The notes below the pieces were generated by a model. It was not told the origin of the DNA and ran no database searches. It worked only from the letters and a program-made list of their open reading frames with translations. The translations under genes and the position numbers were made by a program. From Micromonospora sp. RP3T (lineage in GTDB: Bacteria > Actinomycetota > Actinomycetes > Mycobacteriales > Micromonosporaceae), in assembly GCF_003027925.1 (NCBI RefSeq), contig NZ_PYPS01000013.1, positions 98,675 to 162,674 of the forward strand: a DNA stretch of 64,000 nt, read 5' to 3'. Position 1 is the stretch's first letter. Each line of letters begins with the position of its first letter. Below, one piece after another: positions 16,666-25,809 of the stretch.

Positions 16666-18251
16666 GCGGCGGCCACGGCCAGCATGGCGATGTCGTCGTG
16701 CGGCTGCCCGTCGAGCCACTCGTCCACGAGTTGGAGCACCCGGTCGACGAGCGCGGCCGGTGGCAGCCCGGCCCCGGAGGCGAGCGCCTGCCGCAGCCGG
16801 TCGTCGCCGAACATGGCCGGCTCGGTGGGACCGCCCCGGGCCTCGGTGACCCCGTCGGTGTAGGCCAGCAGCAGGTCACCGGGGGCCAGCCGGACCTCGA
16901 CCTCGGCGAACCGGGCCGCGGTCAGCGCGCCGACCGGCATGCCGCCCACCCGGACCGCGTCGATGCCACCGCCGGCGCGGATCACGAGCGGCGCCGGGTG
17001 CCCGCCGCCGGCCATCCGGACCAGCAGACCGCCGTCGGGTTGCCGGCTCAGCGTGCCGAGCAGGAGCGTGGTGAACTGGGCCCGCGCGGCCGCGCCCGGC
17101 GCGTCCAGCAGCGCGCGGTTGAGCAGCTCCATCAGCTCCCGGGGGCGCTGCTCGACCAGGCGCAGGGTCTGCAACGACTGGCGTACCCGCCCGGTCAGCA
17201 CGGCCGCGCCGACGCCCTTGCCGCAGACGTCGCCGAGCGCGAACAGACCGCCGTCGCCGGTGGGGAACAGGTCGTAGAAGTCGCCGCCGATGCGCAGGCT
17301 GTCCCCGGCGGCGCGGTAGCCGCCGGCCAGCGTCATCCCGGGCAGGCGGGGCAGCTCCGGCGGGAGCAGGCTGTTCTGCAGCACCCGGGCCAGGTGGGTC
17401 TGCTCGCCGTACAGCTCGGCGGCGGCCAGCGCGGCGCCGGCCCGGCCGGCGAACTCCCGGGCCAGCGCGATCTCCCGCTGGTCGAAGCCGGCCCGGTCGG
17501 GGCGGCGGGCCAGGACCAGCGCCCCGGCCGGCCCGCCGGCGCTGGGCATCGGGCTGATCAGCACGGTGCCCGGCCGGCCGAAGTCGGCGGGGAGCACCTC
17601 GGCCAGGTCGGCCAGCTCTGCGTCGAGCCAGGGGCTGGGCGCGGTGAGGTCGCCGTCGAGCGCCTCGACCAGACCGGGGACGGACTCCACGGTCCGCCAG
17701 CCGGCCACGCCGGTGATCGGCCCGGCGTCGCCGGTGGCGTACCGGATCCAGTGCGGCTCGTCCTCGGCCGGCGGCGGCGGTCGGTGCACCACCACGGCGA
17801 CGTCGGCCAGGTAGGGGACCGGCAGGGCGACGGCGGCGCGCAGCGTCTGGTCCCGGTGCAGGGAGAGCCCGAGCCGGCTGCCGGCCTGGGCCAGGAACGC
17901 GGTCCGGGAGCGTTCGGTGAGCAGCGCGTCGGTACGCGCGTGCTCCTCGGTGACGTCCCGCACATACCAGGCGCCGCGCTCCCCGGCCAACCCGCGCCGC
18001 AGGCCGCGCAGTCGCCGGCCGAGGTGCTCGGTCTCGAACGTGTCGGCGCCGTCGCGGGCCGCCTCGGCCAGCGCGGGCACCCGGCAGCCGGCCAGGACGA
18101 CGCCCGGCGTCAGCTCGGGGAGAAGCTCCGCCGCCATGGCGTTCACCAGGGTCACCACGCCGGCCGGGTCGATCGTCACGACGGCCTCGGCCAGCCCGTC
18201 CAGCAGCTCTCGGGCGAGTCGGTCGTCGGCCGGCAGCGCGACCCCGGCCAC
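16662..18251 (-). CDS. PAS-GAF-SpoIIE serine phosphatase coupled to the CarH-like gene
   Basis: I take GTG 18251 as start (529 residues), with GGAGG 15 bases upstream; GTG 18383 (573 residues) is possible but its ribosome site touches the start codon. A PAS domain (LLDGLAEAVVTIDPAGVVTL) is followed by a GAF domain (about 150-300) and a complete PP2C/SpoIIE phosphatase with QNSLLPPELP, GGDFYDLF, GDVCGKGV and YTDGVTEARGG, so all metal-binding Asp residues are present. These enzymes act on phosphorylated anti-anti-sigma proteins. The stop overlaps the start of the CarH-like gene, suggesting that the B12 protein regulates or reports to the phosphatase. Confidence 0.88.
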   Translation of the reverse strand: MAGVALPADDRLARELLDGLAEAVVTIDPAGVVTLVNAMAAELLPELTPGVVLAGCRVPALAEAARDGADTFETEHLGRRLRGLRRGLAGERGAWYVRDVTEEHARTDALLTERSRTAFLAQAGSRLGLSLHRDQTLRAAVALPVPYLADVAVVVHRPPPPAEDEPHWIRYATGDAGPITGVAGWRTVESVPGLVEALDGDLTAPSPWLDAELADLAEVLPADFGRPGTVLISPMPSAGGPAGALVLARRPDRAGFDQREIALAREFAGRAGAALAAAELYGEQTHLARVLQNSLLPPELPRLPGMTLAGGYRAAGDSLRIGGDFYDLFPTGDGGLFALGDVCGKGVGAAVLTGRVRQSLQTLRLVEQRPRELMELLNRALLDAPGAAARAQFTTLLLGTLSRQPDGGLLVRMAGGGHPAPLVIRAGGGIDAVRVGGMPVGALTAARFAEVEVRLAPGDLLLAYTDGVTEARGGPTEPAMFGDDRLRQALASGAGLPPAALVDRVLQLVDEWLDGQPHDDIAMLAVAAA

Positions 18252-18456
18252 CCGCCGGGGTCGTTTCCTCCAGCCGTGTCCACCGCCGCTGACCGGCCCG
18301 GCGACACCGCCCCGGCGTGCGGCGGTCACCGCCGCTGGCCGGGCGCTTCGGTCGGTCGACCCGTGTGCATGCTGTCGGTGCACTCCTCGCTCGTGAACAG
18401 GTTGCCTGACGGCAAGCGTACCGAGCGGGAGCGACGAATGCCCGTCGAGGAACGCA

Positions 18457-18504
18457 AGGCGGGGGCCCCGCTTAACGCATTCTGCATAAGCGGGGCCCCC
18501 GCCT
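18457..18504. repeat. 18-bp inverted repeat with GGGGCCCC core
   Basis: Arms 18457-18474 and 18487-18504 are exact reverse complements, each containing GGGGGCCCCG; the loop begins ACGC and the left arm is followed by TTAACGC as in the other copies. The right arm overlaps the last two bases of the xylR stop codon. It lies between xylR and the phosphatase gene on the minus strand, in terminator position. Confidence 0.8.
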
Positions 18505-19741
18505 AACCGGTGGCGGCGCGGGCGAGCCAGCCGACCGGGCGGTCGACGATGCGGCGTACCACCGAGGTGGCGCCGCCGACCGCGGCCGACTGGGCGCCGA
18601 GCGCGGCGGGCCGCACCGTGACCGGTGACCAGGCGGCGGTGAGCACCCGTCGGGAGATCTCCGCCACCACCGGCGGGCACAACCACGGCGCGAGCGGGGC
18701 GTATCCGCCGCCGAGCACCACGGTGTCCAGGTCCAGCAGGTTCACCACGCCCGCCACCGCCACCCCCAGCGCCACCCCGGCGTCGGCCAGCGCGGCCAGC
18801 GTGGCGCGGTCCCCGGCCCCGGCCAGGTCGGCGAGCCGGGTGGCGGCGGTGTCGGCGGGCAGCTCCGCGCCGGGCAGCCCGGCGGCGGCGAGAATGGCCT
18901 CCTGGCCGGCGTACCGCTCCAGGCAGCCCTGGCCGCCGCACCGGCAGGGCCGCCCCTGCGGCTGCACCGGGAAGTGACCGATCTCTCCGCTCCAGCCGCG
19001 TGCGCCCCGGTAGAGCGCGCCGTCCAGCACGATCCCGGCGCCGATGCCGATCTCGCCGGTGACGTGCAGGAAGCTGCGCGGGCCGACCGGCCCGGCGTAC
19101 AGCTCACCGAGCGCCGCCAGGTTGGCCTCGTTCTCCACCACCAGCGGCGGGACACCGTCGACCGGCTCGACGAGCGGACGCCCGGCGAGCAGCGCCGGCA
19201 CGTCCACGTCCCGCCAGCCGAGGTTCGGGGCCAACCGGACCAGGCCGCCGTCGCCCACCAGGCCGGGCACGGCCAGCGTCGCGCCGGCCAGCGTCAACCC
19301 GTCGCGTACGGCGGCGGCGCGCGCCTCGGCGGCCAGCGCGGTGAGCCGGTCGAGCGCGTCGGCGGGGGAGACCGGCCGCAGGTCGGCGCGACGGACCAGG
19401 TGGTGCCGGACCGTGCCGCTCAGGTCGACCACGCAGGCCGCGAGGTAGTCGACGTTCACCTCCAGCCCCAACCCGGCCGGACCGTCCGCGGCGAGCACCA
19501 GGCCGCGCGCCGGCCGGCCCGCCCCGGTCCGCGGAGCCGGCTCCGCCTCGGCGACCAGCCGCCCCGCGATCAGGTCGTCGACGACGGCGGAGACGGTGGC
19601 CCGGGTCAGCCCGGTCCCGGCGGCGAGCCCGGCCCGCGATGGGGGACGGTCGGCGGCGGCGATCCGCCCGAGCACGACCGCGAGGTTCAACTCGCGCAGG
19701 CTGCCCTGCCGGACCGCTCCGGCGGTGCTGGCGCTGGTCAC
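18503..19741 (-). CDS. xylR: ROK family xylose-type transcriptional repressor
   Basis: GTG 19741 gives 412 residues; a longer frame to 19768 would run into the -10 box of xylA. The N-terminal winged helix ([22 protein letters not shown]) is followed by the ROK sugar-kinase fold: [38 protein letters not shown], and the zinc motif with [22 protein letters not shown] repressors of this form control xylose genes and release DNA on binding xylose. It is divergent from xylA with one overlapping promoter-operator, so it probably also represses itself. Confidence 0.93.
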   Translation of the reverse strand: MTSASTAGAVRQGSLRELNLAVVLGRIAAADRPPSRAGLAAGTGLTRATVSAVVDDLIAGRLVAEAEPAPRTGAGRPARGLVLAADGPAGLGLEVNVDYLAACVVDLSGTVRHHLVRRADLRPVSPADALDRLTALAAEARAAAVRDGLTLAGATLAVPGLVGDGGLVRLAPNLGWRDVDVPALLAGRPLVEPVDGVPPLVVENEANLAALGELYAGPVGPRSFLHVTGEIGIGAGIVLDGALYRGARGWSGEIGHFPVQPQGRPCRCGGQGCLERYAGQEAILAAAGLPGAELPADTAATRLADLAGAGDRATLAALADAGVALGVAVAGVVNLLDLDTVVLGGGYAPLAPWLCPPVVAEISRRVLTAAWSPVTVRPAALGAQSAAVGGATSVVRRIVDRPVGWLARAATG

Positions 19742-19744
19742 CTC

Positions 19745-19773
19745 TTGACACTGCCACATCCCCGCCATTTAAT
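19745..19773 (+). promoter_or_regulatory. Promoter of xylAB (TTGACA, 17 bp, TTTAAT)
   Basis: TTGACA at 19745-19750 and TTTAAT at 19768-19773 are 17 bases apart, matching the vegetative sigma consensus unusually well for so GC-rich a genome. The ATG of xylA is 46 bases after the -10 box. Confidence 0.8.
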
Positions 19774-19789
19774 TCAACCGCTGAACAAA
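19769..19789. promoter_or_regulatory. Imperfect palindromic operator over the xylA -10 box
   Basis: TTAATTCA, five bases, TGAACAAA: the half-sites share TTnnTTCA. It overlaps the -10 box and start point of xylA, where a bound ROK repressor would block transcription. Assignment to XylR is inference from position. Confidence 0.7.
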
Positions 19790-19819
19790 TCGCGGACGAC
19801 ACCACCACCGGAGGTCCCC

Positions 19820-21007
19820 ATGGCACCCCGTCCCACCCCCGCGGACAAGTTCTCCTTCGGCCTCTGGACCGTGGGCTGGACCGCCCGCGACCCGTTCGGC
19901 GAGGCCACCCGCCCCGAGCTCGACGCCGTCGAGGCGGTGCACCGCCTCGCCGAGCTGGGCGCGTACGGGATCACGTTCCACGACGACGACCTGGTCCCGT
20001 TCGGCGCGGACGCGGCCACCCGGGACGCCCGGCTGAGCCGGTTCCGCAAGGCGCTCGACGAGACCGGCCTGGTCGTGCCGATGGTCACCACCAACCTCTT
20101 CACCCACCCGGTGTTCAAGGACGGCGGCTTCACCAGCAACGACCGCGATGTGCGCCGGTACGCGCTGCGCAAGGTGCTGCGCAACGTCGACCTCGCCGCC
20201 GAGCTGGGCGCGAAGACGTTCGTCATGTGGGGCGGCCGGGAGGGCGCCGAGTACGACCTGTCCAAGAACGTCGGCGCCGCGCTGGAGCGCTACCGCGAGG
20301 CCGTCGACCTGCTCTGCCAGTACGTCGTCGACCAGGGCTACGACCTGCGCTTCGCCATCGAGCCCAAGCCGAACGAGCCGCGCGGCGACATCCTGCTGCC
20401 CACCGTCGGCCACGCGATCGCGTTCATCTCCACCCTGGCCCGCCCGGAGATGGTCGGGCTCAACCCGGAGGTCGGCCACGAGCAGATGGCCGGGCTCAAC
20501 TTCGCCCACGGCATCGCCCAGGCGCTCTGGCAGGGCAAGCTGTTCCACATCGACCTCAACGGCCAGCGCGGCATCAAGTACGACCAGGACCTGGTCTTCG
20601 GCCACGGCGACCTGCTCAACGCGTTCGCCCTGGTCGACCTGCTGGAGCACGGCGGCCCGGACGGCGGCCCCGCGTACGACGGCCCGCGGCACTTCGACTA
20701 CAAGCCCTCCCGGACCGAGGACATCGCCGGGGTGTGGGCGTCGGCCGCCGCGAACATGAGCACGTACCTGCTGCTCAAGGAGCGGGCCAAGGCGTTCCGC
20801 GCCGACCCCGAGGTGGCCGAGGCGCTCGCCGCCAGCCGGGTCGCCGAGCTGTCCACCCCGACGCTCAACCCGGGCGAGGGCTACGCCGAGCTGCTCGCCG
20901 ACCGGACCGCGTTCGAGGAGTTCGACCCGGAGGCCGCCGGCGCGAAGGGCTTCGGCTTCGTCCGGCTCAACCAGCTCGCCGTCGAGCACCTGCTCGGCGC
21001 GCGCTGA
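19820..21007 (+). CDS. xylA: Xylose isomerase
   Basis: The 395-residue product converts D-xylose to D-xylulose in the cytoplasm. It is the short class I form of actinomycetes: FGLWTVGW at the start, ITFHDDD with the catalytic His (about 53), [11 protein letters not shown], the metal-binding [10 protein letters not shown] (about 182) and [24 protein letters not shown] sits seven bases before ATG 19820. The upstream promoter and palindromic operator are described separately. xylB follows after 11 bases in the same operon. Confidence 0.97.
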   Translation: MAPRPTPADKFSFGLWTVGWTARDPFGEATRPELDAVEAVHRLAELGAYGITFHDDDLVPFGADAATRDARLSRFRKALDETGLVVPMVTTNLFTHPVFKDGGFTSNDRDVRRYALRKVLRNVDLAAELGAKTFVMWGGREGAEYDLSKNVGAALERYREAVDLLCQYVVDQGYDLRFAIEPKPNEPRGDILLPTVGHAIAFISTLARPEMVGLNPEVGHEQMAGLNFAHGIAQALWQGKLFHIDLNGQRGIKYDQDLVFGHGDLLNAFALVDLLEHGGPDGGPAYDGPRHFDYKPSRTEDIAGVWASAAANMSTYLLLKERAKAFRADPEVAEALAASRVAELSTPTLNPGEGYAELLADRTAFEEFDPEAAGAKGFGFVRLNQLAVEHLLGAR

Positions 21008-21018
21008 GGCGGGCCGCC

Positions 21019-22509
21019 ATGCCGCTCGTCGCCGGGGTCGACTCGTCGACCCAGTCCTGCAAGGTGGTGGTCCGGGACGCGGAGACCGGCGCGCTGGTCC
21101 GGCAGGGCCGCGCGCCGCACCCGGCCGGCACCGAGGTCGACCCGTACGCCTGGTGGGACGCGCTGCGCGCCGCGGTCGCGGACGCCGGCGGGCTGGCCGA
21201 CGTGGCCGCCGTCTCGGTCGGCGGCCAGCAGCACGGCATGGTCTGCCTGGACGGGTCGGGCGAGGTGGTCCGGCCGGCGCTGCTGTGGAACGACACCCGG
21301 TCCGCCGACGCCGCCCGGGAACTGGTCGAGGAGGCCGGCGGCGGGGAGACCGGCCGCCGGTTCTGGGCCGACGCCACCGGCGCGGTGCCGGTGGCCAGCT
21401 TCACCGCCACCAAACTGCGCTGGCTGGCCCGGCACGAGCCGGCGAACGCCGACCGGGTGGCCGCGGTCTGCCTGCCCCACGACTGGCTGACCTGGAAACT
21501 GGCCGGTGCGCCCGGGCTGGACGCGCTGCGCACCGACCGGGGCGACGCCAGCGGCACCGGCTACTGGTCACCGCGCACCGGTGAATACCGGCTCGACCTG
21601 CTGCAGCGGGCGTTCGGGCGGCGGATCCGGGTGCCGGTGGTACTCGGCCCGGCCGAGGCGGCCGGACATCTCGACCCGACGGCGCTCGACGGCGGTACGG
21701 CCGCGGGCCCGTCCGGCGCCGCGCGCTCGTCCGGCGGCGGGGCAGCCGGCGCGGTCGGTCCGTCCGGCGGCGCCGGGCCGGTGCTGCTCGGCCCGGGCAC
21801 CGGGGACAACGCCGCCGCGGCGCTCGGCGTCGGTGCCGGTCCGGGTGACGTGATCGTCTCGATCGGCACCTCCGGCACCGTCTTCGCGGTCGCCGACGCC
21901 CCGGCCGCCGACCCGAGCGGCGCGGTGGCCGGCTTCGCGGACGCCACCGGGCGGTTCCTGCCGCTGGTCGCCACGCTGAACGCGGCCCGGGTGCTGGACG
22001 CCGCCGCGACGCTGCTCGGCGTCGACCTGGACACGCTCGGCGAGCTGGCGCTGTCCGCCCCGGCCGGCGCGGACGGGCTGGTGCTGGTGCCGTACCTGGA
22101 GGGGGAGCGGACCCCGGACCGGCCGCACGCCACCGGCAGCCTGCACGGCCTCACGCTCGGCACCTCGACCCCGGCGCACCTGGCCCGGGCCGCCGTCGAG
22201 GGGCTGCTGTGCGGGCTGGCCGACGGCCTCGACGCGCTGCTCGCGCAGGGCGCCCGCGCGGACCGGATCATTCTGGTCGGCGGCGGCGCCCGTTCCGCCG
22301 CGGTCCGGCGGATCGCGCCGCAGGTCTTCGGCCGCCCGGTGGTGGTCCCGCCGCCGGGCGAGTACGTCGCGGACGGCGCGGCCCGACAGGCCGCCTGGGT
22401 GGCGCTGGGCGGTGACACGCCGCCCACCTGGTCCATCGGCACCCCCGAGGAGTACACCGCCGCCCCCGTCCCCACCATCCGCGAGCGCTACGCCCGCGCC
22501 CGGGGGTAA
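21019..22509 (+). CDS. xylB: Xylulokinase
   Basis: The 496-residue FGGY kinase phosphorylates D-xylulose to xylulose 5-phosphate for the pentose phosphate pathway. It opens with [14 protein letters not shown] (phosphate-binding loop), followed by [30 protein letters not shown] with the likely catalytic Asp, [11 protein letters not shown] and [14 protein letters not shown] Gly/Ala/Ser-rich insertion (about 227-254) just before the catalytic region is longer than usual. ATG 21019 is 11 bases after xylA. Its TAA is directly followed by a GGGGCCCC repeat. Confidence 0.95.
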   Translation: MPLVAGVDSSTQSCKVVVRDAETGALVRQGRAPHPAGTEVDPYAWWDALRAAVADAGGLADVAAVSVGGQQHGMVCLDGSGEVVRPALLWNDTRSADAARELVEEAGGGETGRRFWADATGAVPVASFTATKLRWLARHEPANADRVAAVCLPHDWLTWKLAGAPGLDALRTDRGDASGTGYWSPRTGEYRLDLLQRAFGRRIRVPVVLGPAEAAGHLDPTALDGGTAAGPSGAARSSGGGAAGAVGPSGGAGPVLLGPGTGDNAAAALGVGAGPGDVIVSIGTSGTVFAVADAPAADPSGAVAGFADATGRFLPLVATLNAARVLDAAATLLGVDLDTLGELALSAPAGADGLVLVPYLEGERTPDRPHATGSLHGLTLGTSTPAHLARAAVEGLLCGLADGLDALLAQGARADRIILVGGGARSAAVRRIAPQVFGRPVVVPPPGEYVADGAARQAAWVALGGDTPPTWSIGTPEEYTAAPVPTIRERYARARG

Positions 22510-22559
22510 GGAGGGGCCCCTTCTTAACGCCTCGTGCATAAGAGGGGGCCCCGCTTAAC
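22508..22559. repeat. GGGGCCCC palindromic repeat after xylB
   Basis: The element begins within the xylB TAA and runs AAGGAGGGGCCCCTTC, TTAACGCCT, then GCATAAG and GGGGGCCCC with CTTAAC. It is the same design as the copy after xylR (shared TTAACG and GCATAAG spacer words), and probably terminates xylAB. Confidence 0.75.
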
Positions 22560-22617
22560 ACCGCGCGCACCGGGGGGTCGCGCTGCGCGAGGGGCGCGGG
22601 CCTGGTTGGCTGCCGGC

Positions 22618-24066
22618 ATGAGCGGCACGAGGGTCTCCCGGCACGGGAACGCGGCGCACCGGTTCTACAGCGTCGTGGTCTTCGTCGTGCTCGCCTCGCT
22701 GGACAACGTGGCGATCGGCCTGGTGCCACCGCTGTACGGGCCGATCTCCGGCGCGCTCGGTGTGCCGCAGCGGCTGCTCGGCCTGGTCACCGCCGTCAGC
22801 TTCCTGGTCAGCGCCGTGGCGGCGGTGGGCTGGGCGTACGTCGGGGACCGCACCAACCGCAAGCCACTGCTCATGGTCGGCACGTTGATCTGGGCGGCCG
22901 GCACCGGCGGCAGCGCGCTGGCCGAGCACTACTCGACGTTCCTCGCCGCCCAACTCGTCGCCGCGGTCGGGCTGGGCGCGGTTGGCTCGGTGGGCTTCTC
23001 CGTGGTCACCGACCTGATCTCGCCGCGTCGCCGCGGGCTGGTGATGAGCTTCTGGGGCCTGTCCCAGGGCGTCGGCACGCTGGCCGGCACGCTGGTCGGC
23101 GGGCTGCTCGGCGCGACCGACTGGCGGCGACCGTTCCTGCTGCTGACCGGCGTCGGCCTGGCCGCCACCATGGCGTACCTGTTCACCTACGACATCCGGC
23201 GCGGGCAGAGCGAGCCGGAACTGGCCGAGGCGTTGGACGCCGGGGGCGAGTACGACTACCGGATCAGCCGCGCCGACCTGCCCCGGATCCTGGCCCGGCG
23301 GACCAACCGCTGGCTGATCCTCCAGGGGCTCACCGCGCAGGCCGCGTTCGGCTCGCTGGTCTGGCTGCCGGTGCTGTTCAGCCAACGGGCCGAGGCACAG
23401 GGCTACTCGGCGGCCACCGCGGTGGTGGTGGGCAGCGTCTTCGCCACCCTGTTCCAGCTCGGCGGCGTGCTCTCCATCGTGGGTGGGCTGGTCGGCGACG
23501 CGCTGCAACGGCGTACCCCGAGTGGTCGGGCCCGGGTCGCGGCCGTGGGCGTCCTCGCGGCCGTGCCGTTCTACCTGGTCCTGTTCTTCGTGCCGCTGCG
23601 CATCGACGTGCCGGACGGCGGCAGCTCCGGCGCGGTGGTGGCGGCGGTGCTGTCCAGCGTGCTGACCGAGCCGACGATCGGGCTGAGCCTGCTCACCGCC
23701 GTGGTGGCGCTGGCGCTCACCTCGGCCAACTCGCCCAACTGGTTCGCGCTGATCGCCGACGTCAACCCGCCCGAGCACCGGGGCACGGTCTACAGCCTCG
23801 GCAACCTGGTCAACGGCGTCGGCCGGGCGGCCGGCAACGGGCTGGTCGGGGTGGCGTTCGCCGCGCTGCGGGTGGCGTTCCCGCCGCCGTTGAACTATGC
23901 GGTCGGGCTGGCCGCGTTCCAGCTCTTCTTCGTCCCGACCGGGATCATGTACTGGCTGGCGGCCTGGACGTCCCCCCGCGACATCGCGCAGGTGCACGAC
24001 CTGCTGCACGCCCGCGCCGACCGCCTCGACCGCCGCGACGGCCTCGAAGGAGGGGCCCCCTCTTGA
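22618..24066 (+). CDS. Major facilitator superfamily transporter
   Basis: ATG 22618 (MSGTRVSRHG) gives 482 residues and about 12 hydrophobic segments. GDRTNRKPLLMVGTL between the second and third helix is the MFS signature loop, and DLISPRRRGLVMSFWGLSQG matches the fourth-fifth helix region. Substrate is not shown; position after xylB suggests a sugar but a repeat separates the two, so this is weak. No good ribosome site is visible. The final residues EGGAPS and the stop are encoded by the next GGGGCCCC repeat, so the native C-terminus has been reshaped by the repeat. Confidence 0.85.
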   Translation: MSGTRVSRHGNAAHRFYSVVVFVVLASLDNVAIGLVPPLYGPISGALGVPQRLLGLVTAVSFLVSAVAAVGWAYVGDRTNRKPLLMVGTLIWAAGTGGSALAEHYSTFLAAQLVAAVGLGAVGSVGFSVVTDLISPRRRGLVMSFWGLSQGVGTLAGTLVGGLLGATDWRRPFLLLTGVGLAATMAYLFTYDIRRGQSEPELAEALDAGGEYDYRISRADLPRILARRTNRWLILQGLTAQAAFGSLVWLPVLFSQRAEAQGYSAATAVVVGSVFATLFQLGGVLSIVGGLVGDALQRRTPSGRARVAAVGVLAAVPFYLVLFFVPLRIDVPDGGSSGAVVAAVLSSVLTEPTIGLSLLTAVVALALTSANSPNWFALIADVNPPEHRGTVYSLGNLVNGVGRAAGNGLVGVAFAALRVAFPPPLNYAVGLAAFQLFFVPTGIMYWLAAWTSPRDIAQVHDLLHARADRLDRRDGLEGGAPS

Positions 24067-24124
24067 CAGGTGGGTGTCAAGAGGGGGCCCCATCTATACC
24101 GGAGGCGTTAACAGGGGGCCCCTC
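24045..24124. repeat. GGGGCCCC repeat cluster (three cores) between convergent genes
   Basis: Three GGGGCCCC-type cores (around 24051-24061, 24082-24093 and 24113-24124) are joined by TCTTGACAGGTGGGTGTCAAGA, itself an inverted repeat with TCTTGACA/TGTCAAGA arms, and by GGAGGCGTTAAC. The cluster overlaps the last codons of the MFS gene and ends at the stop of the convergent glucosidase gene. Confidence 0.75.
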
Positions 24125-24125
24125 C

Positions 24126-25769
24126 TTACACCGCAAGCCAGACGGTGACGTCGGTGGGGACGGTGGCGTCGGTCAGGGGGGCGCTGGAGGCCAGCACCGT
24201 GGCGCCGTCGGGCAGGGGGGCCGGGGCCGGGCCGAAGTTGGTCAGCACGGTGAGGTCGCCGTTGGCGAACGTCAGCACCTCGTCGCCGGAGGAGAGGAAG
24301 CGCATCGGGCCCCGGGCCAGTCCGTGCTCCCGGCGCAGCCGCAGCGCCGTCCGGTACAGCTCGTACGTCGAGCCGGGCACCCCGCGCTGGCGGTCCAGCG
24401 CGTACTCGGCCCAGATCGGCGGCTGGGGCAGCCAGCTCGCGTCGGTCGGGCCGAAGCCGTACGACGGGGCGTCGGCCTCCCACGGGATCGGCACCCGGCA
24501 GCCGTCCCGGCCGCGCTGGGTGTGCCCGCTGCGCGCCCAGGTCGGGTCCTGCCGGGCCTCGTCGGGCAGCGTGGTGTGCTCCGGCAGCCCCAGCTCCTCG
24601 CCCTGGTAGAGGTAGGCCGAGCCGGGCAGCGCCAGCATCAGCAGGCTGGCCGCCCGGGCCCGGCGCAGGCCCAGCGCCACGTCCGGCTGCGGGTCGTCGA
24701 CGCCGATGCCGTTCATCCGGCCGCCGCCGGTGGTCAGCCCGAGCCGGGAGGCGTGCCGGACCACGTCGTGGTTGGACAGGACCCAGGTGGTGGGCGCGCC
24801 GACCGCGTCGGTGGCCTCCAGCGAGCGGGTGATCACCGCGTACTGGGCGGGTGCGGTCCAGGCGGCCATCAGGTACTCGAAGTTGAACGCCTGGTGCATC
24901 TCGTCCGGCCGGACGTAGCGGGCCAGCCGCTCGGCCGGCTCCACCCACGCCTCGGCGACCAGGACCCGCTCCCCGGCATACGAGTCGAGCAGCCGCCGCC
25001 ACTCCCGGTAGACCTCGTGCACGCCGTCCTGGTCCCACATCGGCGGCCGGGGCTTGTCCGCCTCGCTGCCGGAGAGGATCTCCTGCGGCTCCTGCCAGTC
25101 GGCCAGGTCGGCCTGCTTGATCAGCCCGTGCGCCACGTCCACCCGGAACCCGTCGACGCCGCGGTCCAGCCAGAAGCGCAGCACGCCGAGGAACTCCTCG
25201 CGGACCTCCGGGTTGTCCCAGTTGAGGTCCGGCTGGCCGCTGTCGAACAGGTGGAGGTACCACTGCCCGTCGGGCAGTCGGGTCCAGGCCGGCCCGCCGA
25301 ACACGCTCTCCCAGTCGTTCGGCGGCTCGGCGCCGTCCGGCCCCTTGCCGTCCCGGATGACGTACCGCTGGCGTTCCGGGCTGCCCGGCGCGGCGGCCAC
25401 CGCGGCGGTGAACCAGCGGTGCGCGGACGAGGTGTGGTTGGGCACCAGGTCGACGATCACCCGCAGGCCGCGGGCCTTCGCCTCGGCGATCATCTGGTCG
25501 GCGTCGGCGAGCGTGCCGAAGAGCGGGTCGACGTCCCGGTAGTCGGCCACGTCGTAGCCGGCGTCGGCCTGCGGGGACGGATAGAACGGGGACAGCCAGA
25601 CCGCGTCGACCCCCAGTTCGGCGAGGTGGTCGAGGCGGGCGGTGATGCCCGGGAGGTCGCCGATGCCGTCACCGTCGGAGTCGGCGAACGAGCGCGGGTA
25701 GACCTGGTAGATGACGGCCTCGGTCCACCAGCCGGTGGCCGGGGCCTGCTGCGTCGCGTCGGTGTTCAG
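24126..25769 (-). CDS. GH13 alpha-glucosidase (oligo-1,6-/alpha-glucosidase type), apparent CTG start
   Basis: The conserved GH13 N-terminus (WWTEAVIYQVYPRSF, DSDGDGIGDLPG, VWLSPFYPSP) lies 73 codons upstream of the first ATG/GTG/TTG codon (GTG 25550). The only sensible start is CTG 25769, with AGGGAG six to seven bases before it, giving 547 residues, normal for the family. Catalytic parts: VDLVPNHTS, FRVDVAHGL (nucleophile Asp), LVAEAW (acid/base Glu) and VLSNHDVVRH. It is a cytoplasmic enzyme that hydrolyses imported alpha-glucosides. It follows the LacI gene by 40 bases and belongs with the ABC importer upstream. Confidence 0.88.
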   Translation of the reverse strand: MNTDATQQAPATGWWTEAVIYQVYPRSFADSDGDGIGDLPGITARLDHLAELGVDAVWLSPFYPSPQADAGYDVADYRDVDPLFGTLADADQMIAEAKARGLRVIVDLVPNHTSSAHRWFTAAVAAAPGSPERQRYVIRDGKGPDGAEPPNDWESVFGGPAWTRLPDGQWYLHLFDSGQPDLNWDNPEVREEFLGVLRFWLDRGVDGFRVDVAHGLIKQADLADWQEPQEILSGSEADKPRPPMWDQDGVHEVYREWRRLLDSYAGERVLVAEAWVEPAERLARYVRPDEMHQAFNFEYLMAAWTAPAQYAVITRSLEATDAVGAPTTWVLSNHDVVRHASRLGLTTGGGRMNGIGVDDPQPDVALGLRRARAASLLMLALPGSAYLYQGEELGLPEHTTLPDEARQDPTWARSGHTQRGRDGCRVPIPWEADAPSYGFGPTDASWLPQPPIWAEYALDRQRGVPGSTYELYRTALRLRREHGLARGPMRFLSSGDEVLTFANGDLTVLTNFGPAPAPLPDGATVLASSAPLTDATVPTDVTVWLAV

Positions 25770-25809
25770 CGCCTTCTCCCTGTCGTGGATGCCTGACGAA
25801 CGGGTCCGT

